This document shows positions 7,346 through 10,397 of a DNA stretch of 10,397 bases, piece after piece. A program made the translations under genes and the position numbers. This DNA comes from Daldinia sp. FL1419. Lineage: Eukaryota > Ascomycota > Sordariomycetes > Xylariales > Hypoxylaceae. Below the pieces are notes generated by a model, which saw nothing but the letters and a program-made list of their open reading frames with translations, had not been told where the DNA came from and searched no databases. Location: assembly GCA_025201765.1 (NCBI GenBank), contig MU623765.1, positions 1 to 10,397 of the forward strand. The letters run 5' to 3'. Each line of letters begins with the position of its first letter. Positions within the stretch are counted from its first letter, which is position 1.

Positions 7346-8345
7346 TAATAATTCCATAAAAAGCCTTATTACTTTATTTTAAAATTTTAATAATAATAAT
7401 AACAATTTAAATTTTATAATTATAATTTTTCTTTATATATTATATAATAATTAAGAGTTTTAATTATATTCCAATATAAATATATGGTTAATATTAACCT
7501 AATTATACTATATAAATATACATTTAATATAATTTTAATTATATTTAATTAAATAATGTTATCCAAAAACATTACAAGAAAAAATTAATTACTTATATCC
7601 AACGATTAGGAAATATAAAATTAGGTTTTTATAATTTTAGCCTATAACTTAAATATATAAGATTAATTAAATTTAAAAAATTCCGATTTAATAAAAAAAC
7701 CTTTATTCTTTTTAACCTTTTAATTAATACAATTGAATATTAAAGATTATAAAATTAATTCTGAAAATTTAAACAATCTATTAACTTTTAAAAAGAATAA
7801 ATAAAATAATGCAACAAATATACCTAATAACTTTACTATAAATATTCACCTTTATAATATAAGTTAGTTTATATTAATTAAAAAGTTTTACTATAATAAA
7901 AATATATAAATATATATATGAATTATAATTTTGTATAATATTAAATATAATAAATTAACCTAATTTTTAAATTACATAACAAAAATTATATTAAAATCTT
8001 ATTAAATATTAATTTTATTTTTAATTTAAAATATTTAAAAAAAATATATTATTTTTAAGAAAATCTTTAATATTAATTCCAATAAATATAAAATAAAAGA
8101 ATATTATAAGAAAATAATAATATTACTTTTAAAATAATTTAAAAATTAAGAAAAATAAATTACCTCTTAAAAATAATTATATTATATAAAATAAATAAAA
8201 AACTTATTATTGCTATTAATCCATAAAAATAATTTCTAACTACCCTATAAACAATAATACCAGTATTTTAAAAATAAATATCCATTTAAATAATAATATA
8301 TTGAAAGAAAATTAACAATAGAATATTAACCTTTAAAAATATTAT
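7346..8345. other. AT-rich gene-free stretch
   Basis: No gene, RNA gene or ordered repeat is recognised on either strand. From about 7560 to 8345 the + strand carries noticeably more C than G, suggesting G-to-A loss on this strand. I looked on the minus strand for copia or gypsy motifs, because a possible second element may read leftwards from about 9990, and saw none that I could defend. Confidence 0.5.
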
Positions 8346-8645
8346 TTACTTTTTTAAAAACTATACCCGTACCATAGGTATAAATTAAAAAAAAAAAAAA
8401 AAATCCATAGAGGTACTTTTACTACTCGCCACAAGAATAATAATACTAACAATTCTAATAAAGAAAAGAATCCCTGCAAAAAAAAACCGGCTAAACAAAA
8501 CAAATAACCAAACAAACATCAAAACAGCTCAAATAAATAAAAAAAAAATAATACAAATACTAACCAATATCCACATCCACTAACACACAAATATAGGCAT
8601 AATAAGTATAAGGCCTACTTAAACTTTCATAAAATCAAAAAATGT
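8346..8645. other. C-rich, CpA-rich block beside a long A tract
   Basis: A tract of about 18-19 A at roughly 8385-8402 is followed by some 240 bases in which C strongly outnumbers G (my hand count for 8461-8640 is 37 C to 11 G) and many CpA steps survive, in contrast to the rest of the window. The A tract is flanked by CCATAGG on the left and CCATAGAGG on the right, a weak direct repeat that could be a target duplication around a poly(A)-tailed insertion. On the minus strand, TGGCGAGTAGT (8431 to 8421) resembles a tRNA primer binding site beginning TGG, but no LTR was confirmed. No coding sequence was recognised. Confidence 0.4.
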
Positions 8646-9715
8646 TTTTATATCGTCAAATCAAAATGTCCTAAATATTTTAGGACTAACATATAATTTG
8701 GTATATTCATATAAGAAAAAATTAAGCATAATCCTAAATTAATAATAAAAATAAAAATTTTTAATAATCCCAAAAAAAAAAATAAAAATAACATAACTAA
8801 CTAAAAAAATGAAAATTAATTATTAAAATAAATAATAACCTTAAAATTAAGAATAATATTTATAATAAATATTATAAATATTATTTATAATATAAGTTAT
8901 TATCTTTTAAAAAATTTAATTATATTAAATTTAAAAATTATAATACACATATTTAATTAAATATTAAGATTTATTAATTATAAAAAAATTCTTCCAAAAA
9001 AATATATTATTATTAAAAATAATAAGGTTTAAATATTAAATTATAAATATATTAATATTAAAATTAAATATATCAATAATATTATAAAAATTAAATTTTT
9101 AAATATAATATATTATTTAAATTTTATTTATAATTTCATATCTTTACAAATTTTTAAAAGGTAAAGGTACTAATAGAATAATTATTAAAAACATATTTAT
9201 TTAAAATTTTAAAATAATAAAACTATAATTAAATTTATTAATTATTTTAATTAATTTATATTTAAGGATATTTTTTTTGAAATATCTAAATTAATATTTT
9301 ATGTATAATGTAATAAACTTAATTAAAAAAGGCGAATATTAATAGTAAATATATTTAGATAACATTTAAAATTAAGATATCCAGATTTATAAACATTAAA
9401 AAACTTTATTGAAATAAATATTAAAATCCAAATTAAAAAAATTAAAATAATTAATTGCAAAATATGTATTATTATTAAAATTAAATATTAAATAAATTAA
9501 ATATTTAAATATATTAATAAAATTTTAAAAATAAAATTAATTTTTAATTTTTATAATATTAAAAAATTAAATAATAATTTTATAAACTTATTATTAATTA
9601 TAAATTAATAAATTAATATAATATTTAATTATTATTTTATAAATTAAATAATAATATTAATTATTAAAATTTTAAAAAATTTTATTAATATTTTAAAAAT
9701 TTAATATAATCTATG
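8646..9715. other. Almost pure A/T stretch, no gene
   Basis: G and C are very sparse across the whole kilobase and no recognisable protein or RNA relic was seen on either strand. If an element once lay here it has been mutated past recognition by eye. The only ordered structure noted is the inverted repeat at 8852-8885. Confidence 0.55.
8852..8885. repeat. Perfect 15-bp inverted repeat, 4-base loop
   Basis: The left arm 8852-8866 is the exact reverse complement of the right arm 8871-8885, with AAAT between. All bases are A or T, so chance palindromes are common at this composition, but 15 perfect pairs with a short loop is the longest I noticed. It could extrude as a cruciform. No flanking target duplication is seen. 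Confidence 0.6.
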
Positions 9716-9747
9716 TCTTTCTTATTTCATTAATTGCGCCACAATCC

Positions 9748-9987
9748 TGATTAACCAATCAATTCCCAAAGAAATCCCCCATACTTTTAAACATTTTTAA
9801 TTATTATATAATAATTTCCTATTAGAAATACATATAACTTATCTTAAAAGATCATAAATTTAATTATTTTTTAAATAATATTAATTATTAATATTTTTAT
9901 ATAAATTTTAAATTAATATAATAAATTAAAATGGTTAAGGATTTTTTTATACCCCGTGCATGCGCTTGTGGCTTCCCATGGCGTACA
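9748..9987 (-). mobile_element. Possible minus-strand LTR with TATA box
   Basis: Read on the minus strand, a GC-rich start TGTACGCCATGG (from 9987) is followed by a TATA box at 9951-9942 and, about 200 bases on, by an end in CA (9749-9748). Six bases later comes TGGCGCAATT (9741-9732), which resembles the TGGCGC start of many LTR-retroelement primer binding sites. A 240-bp unit with TG...CA ends, internal TATA and adjacent TGG is the layout of an LTR. No second copy is present in the window and the middle is heavily mutated, so this is a hypothesis. An isolated RIP-escaped patch is the alternative. Confidence 0.22.
9942..9951 (-). promoter_or_regulatory. TATA box (TATAAAAAAA) after GC-rich segment
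   Basis: On the minus strand TATAAAAAAA follows directly after GCATGCACGGGG. A consensus TATA box next to a GC-rich upstream segment is a plausible core promoter, directed leftwards. In DNA this AT-rich, TATA-like words are everywhere; the GC-rich neighbour is what makes this one notable. No gene follows downstream. Confidence 0.3.
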
Positions 9988-10000
9988 GCTTTTTCGGTTG
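9951..10000. other. Small GC-rich island with CpG sites
   Basis: About 50 bases with several CpG dinucleotides (CCCCGTG, ATGCGC, GGCGTAC, TTCGG), NcoI-type CCATGG and GCATGC words, in a neighbourhood almost free of CpG. Either it escaped the mutation that stripped the surroundings or it entered later. No protein relic was recognised in any frame. Confidence 0.6.
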
Positions 10001-10041
10001 AATAGGAGCTTATATTAGTAAATTTAAATCATTTAATTAAG

Positions 10042-10158
10042 GTATTAAATAGGTACTTTAATTAATTAAATATTCTAATTGATTAAATATTTTAATTTAA
10101 TAAGAATTCTAATTTAATAAAAATTTTAATTTAATAAAAATTTTAATAATTAAATATA
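10042..10158 (+). repeat. 17-bp tandem repeat, about 5-6 units
   Basis: Units start at 10059, 10076, 10093, 10110 and 10127, with a partial one at 10144 and a much weaker one at 10042. The consensus is close to TAATTTAATAAAAATTT; the leftmost units read TAATTAATTAAATATTC and TAATTGATTAAATATTT. Units become more A/T-rich and more alike to the right. This is a minisatellite; its relation to the possible LTR on its left (9748-9987) is unknown. Confidence 0.75.
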
Positions 10159-10397
10159 AAATTATTATATCTTAAAAAAGGTAAATATTAAAATAATTAA
10201 ATAAAAAATTAATAAAATTAATTATTAATAATAGTAATTAATATTTAAAAATAAAATTAATAATATATTTAATAAAAAAAAAACCATAAATTATTATAAA
10301 AAAGTATATAAAAAATAATATTTAAAAAGCTTAATATAATTAAATAAAAATTAATATTTAAGGGTTTATATATTAAATAAAAACTTTAATTTAAAGT
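10159..10397. other. AT-rich end of window
   Basis: Nearly all A/T with no recognisable feature. Confidence 0.6.

Noticed and set aside
7015..7363. Solo LTR with TGTGAA start and TTCCA end
   Set aside because: No target-site duplication (ACTAT before, TAAAA after) and no second copy in the window; kept only as a possibility within the island entry.

Overview
The window is extremely AT-rich (roughly 12-16% GC by eye) and contains no intact gene longer than about 100 codons. Its main content is the wreck of one Ty1/copia-type LTR retrotransposon. Its gag-pol can be read on the + strand in a single frame (codons starting at positions congruent to 2 mod 3) from about 1511 to about 6280, with a short frame-shifted tail to 6329. 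Zinc knuckle, protease, integrase, reverse transcriptase and RNase H follow each other in the copia order. The frame is broken by many stop codons, almost all TAA/TAG where copia proteins usually have Gln, Arg or Trp. The key catalytic residues have been changed by C-to-T or G-to-A transitions.

This pattern (transitions only, CpA lost, TpA in excess, almost no indels, alternating patches biased to one strand) is what repeat-induced point mutation (RIP) leaves behind. The most likely source is therefore an AT-rich, gene-poor nuclear compartment of a filamentous ascomycete (Pezizomycotina) with very strong RIP. The organism is inferred from the mutation pattern and the element type; no host gene is visible.

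Layout. 1-1510: AT-rich DNA with a possible decayed minus-strand coding relic and a thrice-repeated 12-mer; the 5' LTR should lie here but is not recognisable. 1511-6329: copia gag-pol relic. 6330-6954: non-coding, with a mildly GC-richer block at 6390-6545. 6955-7345: a much less mutated island carrying a hairpin, a tandem array of ten GATAAG-type units whose left units are mutated and right units intact, and two stem-loops. 7346-8345: AT-rich filler. 8346-8645: a C-rich, CpA-rich block next to a long A tract. 8646-9715: almost pure A/T, with a perfect 15-bp inverted repeat. 9716-10000: two small GC islands, one carrying a minus-strand TATA box, possibly an LTR of a second element. 10042-10158: a 17-bp tandem repeat. 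The remainder is A/T.

Nothing here works together as a living system. The interest lies in the mutational record: a near-complete retroelement inactivated in place without indels, strand-biased mutation tracts, and small islands that escaped or were inserted later.
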